This document shows, one piece after another, positions 1-11,600 of a stretch of 64,000 nucleotides of DNA. A model generated the notes under the pieces. The model had not been told where the DNA came from. It saw only the letters and a list, made by a program, of their open reading frames with translations, and did not search any database. The position numbers and the translations under genes were made by a program. The stretch is from Nymphaea colorata (taxonomy: Eukaryota; Streptophyta; Magnoliopsida; Nymphaeales; Nymphaeaceae), in contig NC_045150.1 of assembly GCF_008831285.2 (NCBI RefSeq), forward strand, positions 5,036,001 to 5,100,000, written 5' to 3'. Numbering within the stretch: position 1 is the stretch's first letter; every line of letters begins with the position of its first letter.

Positions 1-1
1 C

Positions 2-2128
2 ATTTACTTGATTAATAGAATGCCCTCTAAAGTTTTAGAAAATATTTCACCTTTTCAAAAACTTTTTAACTTGGAGCCAACTTATAAAAGATTCAAAGTC
101 TTTGGTTGCAAATGTTTCATTTTAAATGACAAAAATGATAAACTTTCATCTAGGGCTATTCAATGTGTCTTTATTGGCTATTCCGAAACTCAAAAAGGGT
201 ATAGATGCTATGATATTGAAAAAGATAAGGTGTATGTTTCAAGAAATGTGATATTTTTAGAAGAAGAAAATGGCTTTAATGAAAATAAACCCAAGCATGA
301 AGATGACTATTCTTTTTTATGGATAAATGATGATGATGTTGATAATGATGATGATGTTTTGCCTTCTTCACATAATGATGCTCAAAATGAGGTTGAGAAT
401 ACTCCTTTTGATAGATCTTCACCAAGAAGTGATGGATCACCAAGAGAAGTTATAGTTTATAAGAGAAGGTCTCAACAAAACATCCAAGAGTCTCAACCTA
501 CTCTTAGGAGATCTCAAAGAGATTCTCATCCACCTCAAAAATTTGTTTCCTATGAGTCTTTTTCCCCAAAACATAGAGCTTGCTTATTAGCTATTCACTC
601 TCATGTTGAACCTTCATCCTATCTTGAAGCCAAAACTAACCCACATTGGATTGAAGCAATGAACAATGAACTTAGAGCCCTTGAAGACAATAAAACTTGG
701 GACATTGTGTCTCTTCCTATAGGGAAAAGGACAATAGGATGTAGGTGGGTTTACAAAGTCAAGACTAGAAGTGATGGATCACTTGAAAGGTATAAAGCTA
801 GACTTGTTGCCAAAGGATATGCCCAAGAATATGGGATTGATTACGAAGAAACCTTCGCCCCTGTTGCTCGTATGACCTCTGTTAGAGCTCTTATTGCCAT
901 TGCCTCCATTAAACAATGGTCTATATATCAATTGGATGTCAAAAATGCTTTTTTGAATGGATACTTAAATGAAGAGGTATACATGGATTCACCCCCTGGG
1001 CTTGATTTACCTCAAGGAAAAGTTCTTTATCTTAGAAAGGCATTATATGGCTTGAAACAAGCTCCAAAAGCTTGGTTTGACATGTTTAGCAATGTTATGT
1101 TCAAACAAGGTTTTAAATCATGCTATTCTGACACTGCTATGTTTGTTAAAAATACTGCTATAGGTATAATTGTGTTACTTTTATATGTAGATGATATGAT
1201 TATTACAGGTAATGATGCCAACGGAATTATGCAGGTAAAAGACTTTCTAAAGAATGAATTTGAAATGACTGATTTGGGTAAACTAACATATTTTCTTGGT
1301 ATTGAAGTAGCTTATAGTAGAAGAGGATACTTACTCTCACAAATGAAGTTTGCCAATGACATTATAAGCAGATCAGGTATCACTGATGACAAGGTGGTAG
1401 ACACTCCTGAAGCCTTAGGAGTAAAGATGAAGATTGATGATGGAGAAATTCTAGAAAATCCCACTCCATTTCGTCAATTGGTTGGAGCTCTCACATATCT
1501 ATCCATTACAAGGCCTGACATATCACATGCGGTACATGTCATAAGTCAGTTTCAACAAAGACCCACTTCTGTACACATGGGAGCCACATTGAGGATTGTT
1601 CGATATGTCAAACACACAATCACTAAAGGACTTTTTCTATCATCCTCATCAAACTTGAATATGATTGCCTATACTGATGCTGATTGGGGTGGAGATCCTA
1701 ATAACAGGCATTCCACCACCGGTTTTTGTGTTTTTCTAGGTGACTCTCTTATTTCGTGGAGGTGCAAAAAACAAAATAAAGTCTCTCTATCATCAACTGA
1801 AGCAGAATATCGTGCCATGGCCACCACCACCATGGAGATTGTGTGGTTAAAAAGCTTATTGAAGGACATTGGAATTGACTTAAATGAAGCAACCAAGCTC
1901 TGCTGCGACAATAAAAGTGCCATCTACATTGCTAGCAATCATACTTTTCATGAAAGGACGAAGCATATTGAAATGGATTGTCACTATGTGAGAGAAGAAT
2001 ATCTTAGCCGAACAATCGATATATCCTTTGTCCCTTCCGAATATCAACTTGGAGATTTCTTCACCAAAGCACTTGCTTCAGCACGTTTTCAGTTTCTTCT
2101 TGGCAAACTTTCGGTGATCACACCGTAA
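2..2128 (+). CDS. Copia pol polyprotein, C-terminal 700 residues (integrase end, reverse transcriptase, RNase H)
   Basis: The frame is already open at base 2, so the start lies outside the window; the first Met/Leu codons are internal. Domains in order: integrase C-terminal part with NRMPS and the QKGYRCYD motif (about residues 1-80), an acidic linker, reverse transcriptase (RVT_2) beginning near GCRWVYKVK, catalytic YVDDM near residue 395, and RNase H with YTDADWGG, SSTEAEYRA and the CCDNKSAIYIA block. The stop codon TAA precedes the polypurine tract by a few bases. Role: reverse transcription and integration of the element. No frameshift or stop is visible. It is a transposon gene, not a host gene. 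Confidence 0.93.
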   Translation: MYLINRMPSKVLENISPFQKLFNLEPTYKRFKVFGCKCFILNDKNDKLSSRAIQCVFIGYSETQKGYRCYDIEKDKVYVSRNVIFLEEENGFNENKPKHEDDYSFLWINDDDVDNDDDVLPSSHNDAQNEVENTPFDRSSPRSDGSPREVIVYKRRSQQNIQESQPTLRRSQRDSHPPQKFVSYESFSPKHRACLLAIHSHVEPSSYLEAKTNPHWIEAMNNELRALEDNKTWDIVSLPIGKRTIGCRWVYKVKTRSDGSLERYKARLVAKGYAQEYGIDYEETFAPVARMTSVRALIAIASIKQWSIYQLDVKNAFLNGYLNEEVYMDSPPGLDLPQGKVLYLRKALYGLKQAPKAWFDMFSNVMFKQGFKSCYSDTAMFVKNTAIGIIVLLLYVDDMIITGNDANGIMQVKDFLKNEFEMTDLGKLTYFLGIEVAYSRRGYLLSQMKFANDIISRSGITDDKVVDTPEALGVKMKIDDGEILENPTPFRQLVGALTYLSITRPDISHAVHVISQFQQRPTSVHMGATLRIVRYVKHTITKGLFLSSSSNLNMIAYTDADWGGDPNNRHSTTGFCVFLGDSLISWRCKKQNKVSLSSTEAEYRAMATTTMEIVWLKSLLKDIGIDLNEATKLCCDNKSAIYIASNHTFHERTKHIEMDCHYVREEYLSRTIDISFVPSEYQLGDFFTKALASARFQFLLGKLSVITP

Positions 2129-2141
2129 GTTTGAGGGGGGG

Positions 2142-2617
2142 TGTTAGAATTTAAATATTAGACATTATGTAAGTATACATATGTTTCATATATGATTTGT
2201 ATATATGAATATCTATGTATGCATAGGTGTTATGTATTTTATTTTATTTGCTTCCTTTTCGTTTTTATGTATTTTTTATTTCTTTTCTTTTTCTATTTTT
2301 ACCTTTTCCTTTTTTGTAAAAGGGAACTAGCTGTTGGACCAGCTTCCAACGGCTAGATTTCTAGCTGTTGGAGCTGGCCCAACCGCCAACTCCTCCTTCT
2401 TCTCTCCCTTTCATTGTACTATATATATGGGACTGTTGTCCCTTGTTTGGTTAAGGCTTTTAGGCCTCTCTTGTGTATTCTTCTCTTGAGATTAATAGAT
2501 TTGGTATCTTCTCCTCAAGTTTGAGGTTTGGTTGTGTATTACCTATTGAAGTTGTTGGGATCTTCAAGAGTGTATCTCTTGAAGCATTTGTATTCTCAAG
2601 ATCAGGCCTGATTTACA
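2142..2617 (+). repeat. 3' LTR of A1 (476 bp)
   Basis: Begins TGTTAGAATT directly after a G-rich polypurine tract and ends CTGATTTACA (TG...CA). It holds a TATA box (tactatatatatg near 2418-2430) followed by the GGGAC-TGTT-GTCCC hairpin. Upstream of the TATA lies an imperfect inverted repeat built on CCAACGGCTAG (2327-2371). Confidence 0.93.
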
Positions 2618-5457
2618 TTAGTGTCACCCTGAGCCTCTGTAGCATTCCTGGGAATCACAACCACAGCCAAGGAGGATACAAAACATTTATAGTCAGTGCT
2701 CAATCTAGAGTAAGATACGAAGTTACCAATAAGGTGCTGGGTACATGACCTGACACCCTTTCTCAAGGCAATGGGAAGATCCTCCTTTTCTTTCCCAGTC
2801 TGAATTTCTCTTCCAACATCTTGCTTCTGAACACGACTTGGATCATCCAAGGAAGAAGTAGGATTGGGATTCGGTGTAACCTCCTCATCATTAATCACCT
2901 TGTCAGTACAAGCTCTTCTCCTGGAATACACCTGTCCAAACATACGATTACCCTCTTGTTCTATCACCATAGGATGCTCTCCCTCCTTCTCTTGTTCATG
3001 TACATCAGTAGTCGTCCCCTCTTCATCTTTGCCAAGCTTGGCAACAAGATTCTCTTCACGCCTGTAATCCATAAAGTCTGTAAATTGAATTTCCGATGTG
3101 GGAGAATACTCTTCCTTAGACATTAACTTCTCCCCCTGAAGAGAATTCTCACCAAAATAGGAGACATGTTCCAAGAATGTGACATCTTTGGTAATGTGAA
3201 GACGACCAGTGGTGAGATCTAGACATTTATAACCTTTTTGAGTGGAAGAATACCCAAGAAAGATGCCCTTAATAGATTTGGGATCAAGTTTTTTCACATT
3301 TGGGCTGTGGTTATGTATGAAACACACACATCCAAAGACTCGAGGAGGAAGGTGAAAAGATTGACTACTCCCTGGAAGCATAGAGTAGGGAGTACGACCC
3401 TTTAGCACACGACTAGGCATGCGATTAATCAAGTAGACACTAGTAAGGATTGCATCTCCCCAATAGTATTTTGGGAGATTTCTTTCGAACAATATGGCTC
3501 GGGTGACATTGAGCAACTGACGATTTTTCCTCTCAGCAACCCCATTTTGAGGGGGGGTATAACTACAGGAAGTCTCATGAACAATCCCCCTCTTTCGAAA
3601 GAATTCTTCAACAGTAAGACACATATATTCACGAGCATTATCAGACCGAAACGTCTTGACAGAATTTCCATATTGGTTTTCCACTAGGAGGATGAAAGTT
3701 TCAATAATGTGAGGCACCTCACTACGATCTTTCAACAAATACACAAAGGTACACCTTGAATAATCATCTATAAAAGTTAGAAAGTATTGAAAACCACTAC
3801 GAGAATGAATGCCCGAAGGCCCCCACACATCAGAATGAACCAAGGAGAAAGCTTTATTAGAACGACTATTTGAAATTGGATAAGAAGCTCTAACATGCTT
3901 CGCAAACTGACACACATCACATGATAACATGGACATGTTTAAACTAGAACATAGTTCAGGGAACAAATGTTTCAAACTCCCAAATAGGAGATGACCAAGG
4001 CGTTCATGCCAAAACAAAAATAACTGACGACACTCTTCCTCCTTCTTCTCTGTCCTGCTGACTGCTGACATAAGAGCTGTGACAATGCGTATAGGAAGCC
4101 GATACAGCCCATTAGACACCAAACCAATCCCAATCCTCTTCCCTGTCACCAAGTCCTGCAAAACACAATGTTTTTCAGAAAATATAAGTTCACACTTCAG
4201 TTCCTTGGTAGTCTTACTGACAGATAACAAATTTAAGGGAAGATGGGGAACATGTAAGGCATCATGAACTAAAAAATTATTTAACAAGGAAAGACTCCCT
4301 TTCCCTGCCACAGAAGTAAAGGAACCATCGGCAAGGGACACAAGTTCCTTTCCCGAGGATAGCTTGTAGTCATGGAAAAGCTTGGGGTTGCCAGTCATGT
4401 GATGAGTGGCACCGCTGTCAACAATTCATTCACCCATATAAGAAGTACCTTCTGCCCCTGAAACAGCCAATACCTGATTGATCTTCACCTCATCTGGTGT
4501 ATCTGCCTGACCAACATCAATCTTGCTCAAATATGCTCGTAGCTCACGAATCTGTTCTGCAGAAATAGAACATTTCCCATCACTCAGACTTGTTGCAGAC
4601 GATACATGCTTCTTCCCACTAGAAGACCTCCCCCTACTATCCTTCTTCTCTGGATGCAGGTCCCAACAAAAATCCCTAGTATGACCAATTTTTTTGCAAT
4701 ATGTACATTTTCGGGAAGAACGAGGAGTACCCACAGGGGCACGGCTAACATAGGCAGACTGTTCTTCCCCCTTTCGTCCACTAGAAAGCAGCCTTCTCTG
4801 TTCTTTAGCTTCAACTCGGGAATAGACATCTTCAATACTAAATGATTCGTCAGAGTTAAGAATCTGACTCCTGATATTTTCAAAGTCATCATTCAGTCCG
4901 GATAAGAAAAGGAATACCCTGTTCTCCCATTTATCAGTCATATACTGCATCTGGTCGTGAGGACACCTCCATGTAATATCAGAATGATAGTCAAGGTCCT
5001 CCCACTTAGATTTTAATGTTGCATAAAAGTCTGCAACCGAGAGAGCACCTTGGCGCAGGGAATACACATCCTTCATAAGTTGATATACACGAACTTTCCT
5101 TTTCTTCTGACCATACATCTGTTCCAAAATAACCCACATATCCCTTGCAATCTTCTTACGAAGAATGAGGGATTGGATATCCGGGGACACCAAATTAACA
5201 ATCCAGGTTTTTACCTGGTTGTCTTCAAGAAACCATGTATCCCAAAACAGACTATCTGCAGCAGGTTCAACCTTTCTCCCATTCACATAGGCAATGCGTC
5301 CTCGCCCAGCAATCCCCATAGTAATCGCAGCAGACCATCGTGAATAGTTCTCCTTGGTAAGTTGAATGGTGGTAACTTGAACCGGTACATGATCAGTCCG
5401 CGCAGACACAACATCAAGTAGATTAGTATTGATGGAAGAAGAAGACGAGTCAGCCAT
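2618..5457 (-). pseudogene. Copia gag-pol of B1 (gag, protease, integrase; interrupted)
   Basis: The likely start is the ATG at 5457 (MADSSSSS), matching the start of the intact family B element at 35410. Gag contains the UBN2-type domain and a CCHC knuckle (CTYCKKIGHTRDFC). The frame breaks at one in-frame TGA (4426-4428), exactly where the intact copy has Trp before the protease motif [12 protein letters not shown]. After it the frame runs open through the integrase zinc region ([17 protein letters not shown]) and catalytic core ([25 protein letters not shown]). It ends where A1 is inserted, just before the reverse transcriptase. It is non-functional because of both lesions. Confidence 0.92.
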
Positions 5458-5852
5458 GATCACCAGTTAGAAGTGGCTGTCAAAGAACACACACAGCAGC
5501 AGTAACCTAGAGAAGAGGAAGCAGTGCTCGGCGGAAGCAGAGGGCGGCGCTTGGCCGCGCACGCCGAGCATAGACGACGGCGTCGGACGTTGGCGTCGGT
5601 GTAGGCGTCGGCGGCAGAGTCAGCGTCGGCAGAGGCGTCGGCGTTGGACGTCGGCAGTCACGACACCAGCGACGCAGCAGCGGCGGTCACGGCCACGGTG
5701 GGGCAGCGACGGAGACAATGTCACGGCGCGGTGACAGCGGCGGCGGTGGGGGTAGCGACGGCGACGGTGGTAGCGGCGACAGTCAGGGTTGGAACTTCAC
5801 AACCCTAGAAAAACAGATTTCGTTTTCTCCAAGTCCGACGGCTCTGATACCA
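5458..5852 (-). other. Leader and primer-binding site of B1
   Basis: A GC-rich untranslated leader with many CGGCG/GTCGGCG runs lies between gag and the LTR. The PBS at 5841-5852 reads TGGTATCAGAGC on the minus strand, complementary to the 3' end of plant initiator Met-tRNA. Confidence 0.85.
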
Positions 5853-6092
5853 TGTAGACACAAAATATGCACGAGAGTAGAAGAAAGCACACAGATGTAA
5901 CGTGGAAAACCCTCAACACGAGGGAAGAAAAACCACGGGTGAGGAGGTCTGGTGCCCACTAGCCTCCAGACACTCTCTCTCTTCAAAACTTCATTAACAC
6001 TAAGATTAGGGTTTACAGAGATATAAGTAGTCCTAATTAGGACAAACCGGATCGGGTAAAGATCCGGACCCGGACAACAAAACCCGTCAACA
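5853..6092 (-). repeat. 5' LTR of B1 (240 bp)
   Basis: On the minus strand it starts TGTTGACGGG and ends TTTGTGTCTACA immediately before the PBS. It shares its layout (GGGTCCGGATC, GTAACCCTAAT-like block, GAGAGAG run, CCACGTTACAT) with the LTRs of the intact family B copy. Confidence 0.9.
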
Positions 6093-6358
6093 AAGGACAT
6101 TGGAATTGACTTGACTGAAGTCACTAAAATCTGCTGCGACAATAAAAGCACCATCTACATTGCTAGCAATCATACTTTTCATGAAAGGACAAAACATATG
6201 GACATGGATTGTCACTATGTGAGAGAAGAATATCATCGCCGAACAATTGATATATTTTTGTTCCTTCAGATATCAACTTGGAGACTTCTTCACCAAGGCA
6301 CTTGCTTCAGCAAGATTTCAGTTTCTTCTTGGCAAACTTTCGGTGATCACACTAAAAG
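6093..6358 (+). pseudogene. RNase H tail of family A pol (A2)
   Basis: Encodes KDIGIDL...CCDNKSTIYIASNHTFHERTKHMDMDCHYVREEY, close to the same block in A1. A frameshift after RRTIDI (about 6253) destroys the last ~30 residues. Confidence 0.88.
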
Positions 6359-6370
6359 TTTGAGGGAGGG

Positions 6371-6839
6371 TGTTAGAATTTAAGGTTTAGACATCATGTA
6401 AGTATACATGTGTATTTTATATTCTAGTTTGATGTATGACTTGTATATATAAATATATATGCATGTGTTATGTCTTTTATGTATTCTTCTTTTCCTTTTT
6501 ATGTATTTTTCTGTTTCTATTCATTTTTACCTTTTTTTTATTTGCAAAAGGGAGAAGAACTAGCTGTTGGACCAGCTTCCAACTGCTAGAAATCTAGCCG
6601 TTGGAGCTGGCCCAACAGCCATCTCCCTCTTCCTCTCCTTGTACTATAAATAAGGGACTGCTGTCCCTTGTTTTGATAGGGCTTTGAGGCCTGCTTTTGT
6701 ATATCATTTGAGATTCAATACATGTTCTTTTTCACCTCTAGTTATATGTTTCTCCTTGTGTGAATTCTTGGAATGGCTGATATCTTCAAGAGTGTAACCC
6801 TTGAAGTGTTTCGACCATCAAGTTTGGGTCTGGTTTACA
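6371..6839 (+). repeat. 3' LTR of A2 (469 bp)
   Basis: TGTTAGAATT...TCTGGTTTACA after the tract TTTGAGGGAGGG. It has a TATA-like tactataaataag near 6641, then GGGAC-TGCT-GTCCC. Its last ~107 bp closely match the end of a family D LTR at 17438 (see findings). Confidence 0.9.
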
Positions 6840-7204
6840 GTGGGCTTGGCTCGGTTAAACTCGAGAAAGAAAATACATAAAATACGACTCATAAAATTAT
6901 CAAAAAAAATAGATTGCTCAAATGGGTATGCATGTGACTGGTATGTGGGACGTTCCATGTTCAAATCTATATGCTGCCTCTTTTTTTAACAAAATATTTT
7001 TTTAAAGAAATGCTTGGTACGGCACAAGCCAATCTTTAGCTCGAGCATAATCAAGACGAATTCGAGTTTTAACAACTCGATCCGAGTTGAGCTCGGGCTA
7101 ATGAAATCGAACTCGACTCGAGCTCGAGCAAAGTTTGAGTTTCTTTCAAGAGACTCACGCTGAGTTCAAGCTGGCTCAACCCTCACCTGGTAAAGGGTTG
7201 TTCT
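6840..7204. other. Unclassified repeat-like stretch
   Basis: No coding potential is seen. Around 7030-7140 it is rich in overlapping CTCGAG/GAGCTC words (gagctcgggc, gactcgagctcgag), typical of degraded repeat sequence. Similar words occur at 58330-58470. Confidence 0.4.
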
Positions 7205-7600
7205 TTAAGAATGGGAATGCCATCGATATTGAGGCATGCAGGCTCGGCTGTAGATAGGAAGTATACCACTGGTTTATGTGTTTTTGTTGGGGGAAACTTA
7301 GTATCATGGAGGAGCAAGAAACAGACTGTCGTTGTCAGATCTAGCGCTGAATCTGAGTATCAGGCTATGGCTCACACTGCAGCAGAGATGACCTGGATTA
7401 AATCTCTGCTTACCAACTTAGGAGTGACTGTTCCATTGCCTATGAAGATGTATTATGACAATAGAGCAGCCATCTATACAGCTAATAACCAGTGTTTCAC
7501 AAGAGGACGAAGCACATAGAGGTTGATTGTCATTATATCATGGAACTCTGAGAAGCAAGTAGCTGATATGTTCACTAAAGCATTGCCCATTAACGATTCT
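7205..7600 (+). pseudogene. Copia RNase H fragment (family D-like)
   Basis: Encodes [48 protein letters not shown] and MKMYYDNRAAIYTANN, the RNase H of family D pol. A frameshift near 7500 separates it from HIEVDCHYI and a degraded [11 protein letters not shown] tail. No LTR follows, so it is an isolated remnant. Confidence 0.85.
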
Positions 7601-7778
7601 CTCTTCCAAACCCTAATTCAACAAGAACAATATTTGTAACTTTTGGTACATATGCATGTGCAAGTGTTCTCTATGTGATAGACATGCAAGCTTTAATTTT
7701 GGGCATTGATTTCCACAGTTTTACCAATAATTTGATTAAATTCATTCACTTTAAACTGTCATGTTAATGATTATCTAA
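7601..7778. other. Short AT-rich stretch without recognisable content
   Basis: No ORF, splice-exon homology or repeat boundary seen. Confidence 0.3.
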
Positions 7779-8212
7779 GTCACATGGGTACTTCAGTAAG
7801 GTCCACGTACCCGTACCCAAAATGGGTACTTTGACACTTGGGTACTTATAGATTCAAACTGCTTAATTTTACTTTGATTCAATTTTTTTTACCTTACTTT
7901 TTATTCTATTCTTTGGATGTGAAAATTCAATTGATGTTCATATTTGACTAGGGGGCTGTTTGGTTGTCCATATGTAAAGTTTTTCATAGGTTTCTTAAAC
8001 ACACTGCTGCAAGAACCGTTGATATATATTTTCTCTGTTATTTATTTGTTTATGTTGATGTATATTCTTTATTTTGATACATATTTTCTAAGTTTTTCTT
8101 ATTGTTTATATATATATATATACATGGCCGTACTCCCGCACCCAAGTTTTTTAAAAATAATCAGTACCCGTACCCGCACCGGAACCCGCACCTGTACCCG
8201 TACCTATGTGAC
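7779..8212. mobile_element. MITE-like element with GTCACAT terminal inverted repeats (434 bp)
   Basis: Left end GTCACATGGGTAC (7779-7791), right end GTACCTATGTGAC (8200-8212): a 13-bp TIR with one mismatch. Both ends carry strings of ACCCGT units next to the TIR. There is no transposase. Other members lie at 15206, 16957 (one end), 47957 and 50827. Confidence 0.65.
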
Positions 8213-8399
8213 ACAGATGATTATTAAACTTATGAATCCATTACAACTAAAACTAAATAGCAAATTTCAAAAATAACCTGCAGTTTTGCAGCATATAATA
8301 ACACATTCTTTGATATTGTTAAAAAACCACCTGCCATGAGTATTTTGTCAAGTCAGCAATCGTAATCATAAAATTTACCAGTCTTTCTTCTATAAAAAC

Positions 8400-8685
8400 T
8401 GTAGAAACACGAACCACACAGAGAGAGAGTGGAGAACGAACACACAATCTACGTGGAAAACCTCAGAAAGAGGTGAAAAACCACGGGGAGGCTCTGACCT
8501 AGGGGCACACCGCAACCCTAGGAGAGAGAAAATTATATTTCACTTAATTCAACACTAAACACAAGTGACAATATAAAGAGGGAGAGAGGAGAAGCCGCCT
8601 AGGGTACCGAGCCCGCCTCGGTACCCGCGCCCCATAGAACCGGGTCCAGGAATGGATCCGGTTCCCACAGCAACATATTCTAACA
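8400..8685 (-). repeat. 3' LTR of family C element (286 bp)
   Basis: On the minus strand it runs TGTTAGAATATG...CGTGTTTCTACA. Its first six bases TGTTAG supply the last sense codon and the stop of the polyprotein. Confidence 0.95.
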
Positions 8686-11600
8686 CTCCCCCTCAAGCTT
8701 GGCATACATGTCAAACATGCCAAGCTTGCTAACATTCTTTTCGAATGAAGAAGTACAAAGCCCTTTAGTTAGGACGTCTGCAACTTGATCTTCAGACTTC
8801 ATATATGGCAGAATCAGCTCCTTTGAGTCAATGCGTTCCCGGATAAAATGACGGTCAATCTCCACATGTTTGGTCCTGTCATGTAGAACTGGATTATTGG
8901 CAAGATTAATCGCAGACTTGTTGTCACAGTACATCTTCATTTTATCTCCCAATTCCACACCAATATCAGTCAAAAGAATCTTCATCCACAGCATCTCTGT
9001 AACCCCCATTGCAACAGCCCTGTACTCAGCCTCCGCACTAGACCTCGAACATACTTCTTGCCTCTTACTTCTCCAAACAACTAGGTTACCTCCAAGAAAG
9101 ATACAATACCCTGTAGTAGACCTCCTTGTGTCAGTGCAACCTGCCCAATCTGCATCTGAGTAGCCCTCAATGGTAAGTTTGTCCTGTCGAGTATACAACA
9201 GTCCTTTTCCTGGGTCATTCTTTAGATATCCCAACACTCTTTCTGCACTCTTCCAGTGACAATCCGTGGGAGCATGCATAAATTGACTTAGCACATTTAC
9301 CGCATACGTGATATCAGGGCGAGTTAGAGTAAGATAGATAAGCTTACCTACTAGCCTCTGATATCGCCCTTTTCCTTCCTCATCCAGAATAGTGCCCGTC
9401 TTGATACTTATCTTAGTTCCCGACTCTATAGGAGTAAGATAGGGCCTACAACCAAGTTTGCCTGTCTCCTTTAGTAAGTCAAGAGTGTACTTCCTTTGAT
9501 TCATAACCAGCCCTGTCTCTGATCGAGCAATCTCTATCCCCAGAAAGTATCTCAGCTTACCCAGATCCTTGAGGTCGAATTCCTTAGATAATCTCTCCTT
9601 CATCTTTCTGTTTTCTTCTTCGTCACTGCCAGTGACAATCATATCATCAACGTAGACAAGGAGAAGACTCACCAGACCACCTCTCTGCTTTATGAATAGG
9701 GTATGATCTCCATTTCCTTGCTTGTACCCAGTAGACTTCATAACGATCCTTAGTCTCTCAAACCAAGCTCTAGGCGACTGCTTCAAGCCATACAAAGCTT
9801 TCTTGAGGTGACAACATTTTCCCTCTTGAACATACCCGGGAGGCATGCTCATATAGACTTCTTCCTCCAGATGGCCGTTCAAGAACGCATTTTTAACATC
9901 AAGCTGGTCCATGCGCCACTTCCTGTGCACAGCAAGAGCAAGAATAACCCTCACGGTCTTCAACTTTGCAACAGGGGCAAAGGTCTCAAGATAGTCGATT
10001 CCATACTTCTGACTGAACCCCTTTGCAACCAAACGAGCTTTATATCGATCTACAGTGCCATCAGGTTTGTACTTCACGTTGTAAACCCACTTAGAGCCAA
10101 CTAGGTGTGTCCCCTTAGGAATATCAACAACTTCCCATGTTTTGTTCTTAGCTAACGCACCCATCTCCTCTGTCATAGCATGTAACCACTTGGGATCATC
10201 CTTAGCATCATCCACCGACCTGGGAATAACAACTTTGGATAAGGTTGTGATAAAACATTTGTAATTTGTACTGAGCTTAGCATAAGAAACAAATCTCTGA
10301 ATAGGGTGAGAAGTACATGACCTGGTGCCTTTGCGCACAGCAATGGGGAGCTCTTCATTCGATGGACTTGGGTCATCCGGGGAGATCACAGGATTGGGAT
10401 TGGTTCTATCCTCATCACCAACATCTTCCACTGTAGCTTTCTCCTTTCTGACATAAACCTGGCCAAACAAGTGATCCCGGGCAACAATGGGCTGAGCATC
10501 CACCGTGACCCCTTCCATATGGCTGCCCTTCTCATTACTGACCGTGACCGTGTCAATCACACTGGGACTAACCTTGTAATCCAAAAACTCCATAAACTGA
10601 ATTAGCTGATTAGAGGAATACTCTTCCCCTTTGTTCCCAAGACACTCCCCCTGAAGAGGATTCGCCGAAAAATACGACTCATGTTCATGAAATGTGACAT
10701 CCCTCGAAACATACACTTTGGAAGTAGTGGGATCCACACATTTATACCCCTTCTGAGTGGAAGAGTACCCCAGGAAAACTCCTTTAATAGACCGGGGATC
10801 AAGTTTTTTGAGAGTAGGGCTATGATTATGCACAAAACAACTGCACCCAAAGACACGAGGAGTAAGAGGCCACGGATTCTGAGTGGGCCACAGGGTAGAA
10901 TAAGGAGACTGACCATCCAACACCCTAGTAGGCATACGGTTAATGAGATGTGCACTAGTGAGAAGTGCATCACCCCAATACCGCGTCGGGACATGACGTT
11001 GGAACATAATGGCCCGGGTAACATTCAATAGATGACGATTTTTACGTTCAGCTATACCATTTTGAGGAGGGGTATAACTACAAGAGGTTTCATGAACAAT
11101 ACCCTTGCCTTTCAAGAATTCATCAAGGGATTGGGAGACATATTCCCTTGCATTATCCGTACGGAAAGCTTGAACAGTAGTATGGAATTGAGTCTCAACA
11201 AAGGCAACAAAGTTTTTCACAACTGCTGGAACCTCACTACGTTCTCGCAACAAGTACACGAACGTACATCTAGAGTAATCATCAATAAGCGTCAAAAAAT
11301 AGTGACAACCACCACACGTGGGTACTCCAGAAGGACCCCAAACATCGGAATGAACTAAGGCAAACGGATGAGTGGTTTTATTCAAAGAAATAGGGTACGA
11401 AGCCCTGACATGTTTAGCCAATTGACACACTTCACAAGCGAAGGAGTCAATTGAGACAGAAGCAAACAAATGAGGAAACAACTTCTTTATTAACTGGAAG
11501 GGTAGATGTCCAAGACGCTCGTGCCATCGCAGAACAGTAGATCTATCGTTCACACCAGACAAGTGACCACTCGTGGCAGAAATCAATGCTGAAGCAACTT

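Larger units (their letters stand above)
1..2617 (+). mobile_element. Copia LTR retrotransposon, family A copy A1 (3' part; 5' part outside window)
   Basis: Seen: an open copia pol frame enters from the left edge, followed by a polypurine tract (2130-2141) and a complete 3' LTR (2142-2617). The base after the LTR falls in the middle of the pol frame of a family B element on the other strand, so A1 was inserted into that element. The 5' LTR, gag and the left target-site duplication are outside the window. The reading frame is still open, which suggests a fairly young copy. Confidence 0.93.
2618..6092 (-). mobile_element. Copia LTR retrotransposon, family B copy B1 (5' part; cut by A1)
   Basis: Minus-strand element with 5' LTR (5853-6092), PBS (5841-5852), GC-rich leader, gag and the first half of pol. 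It stops abruptly at 2618 where A1 begins; the remainder should lie to the left of A1. Its own insertion site is inside the RNase H region of a family A copy (A2). Confidence 0.9.
6093..6839 (+). mobile_element. Family A copy A2, 3' end only (host of the B1 insertion)
   Basis: The sequence resumes in mid RNase H of a family A element exactly at the edge of the B1 LTR, then has a polypurine tract and a 3' LTR. The 5' part should lie beyond B1, outside the window. Confidence 0.88.
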
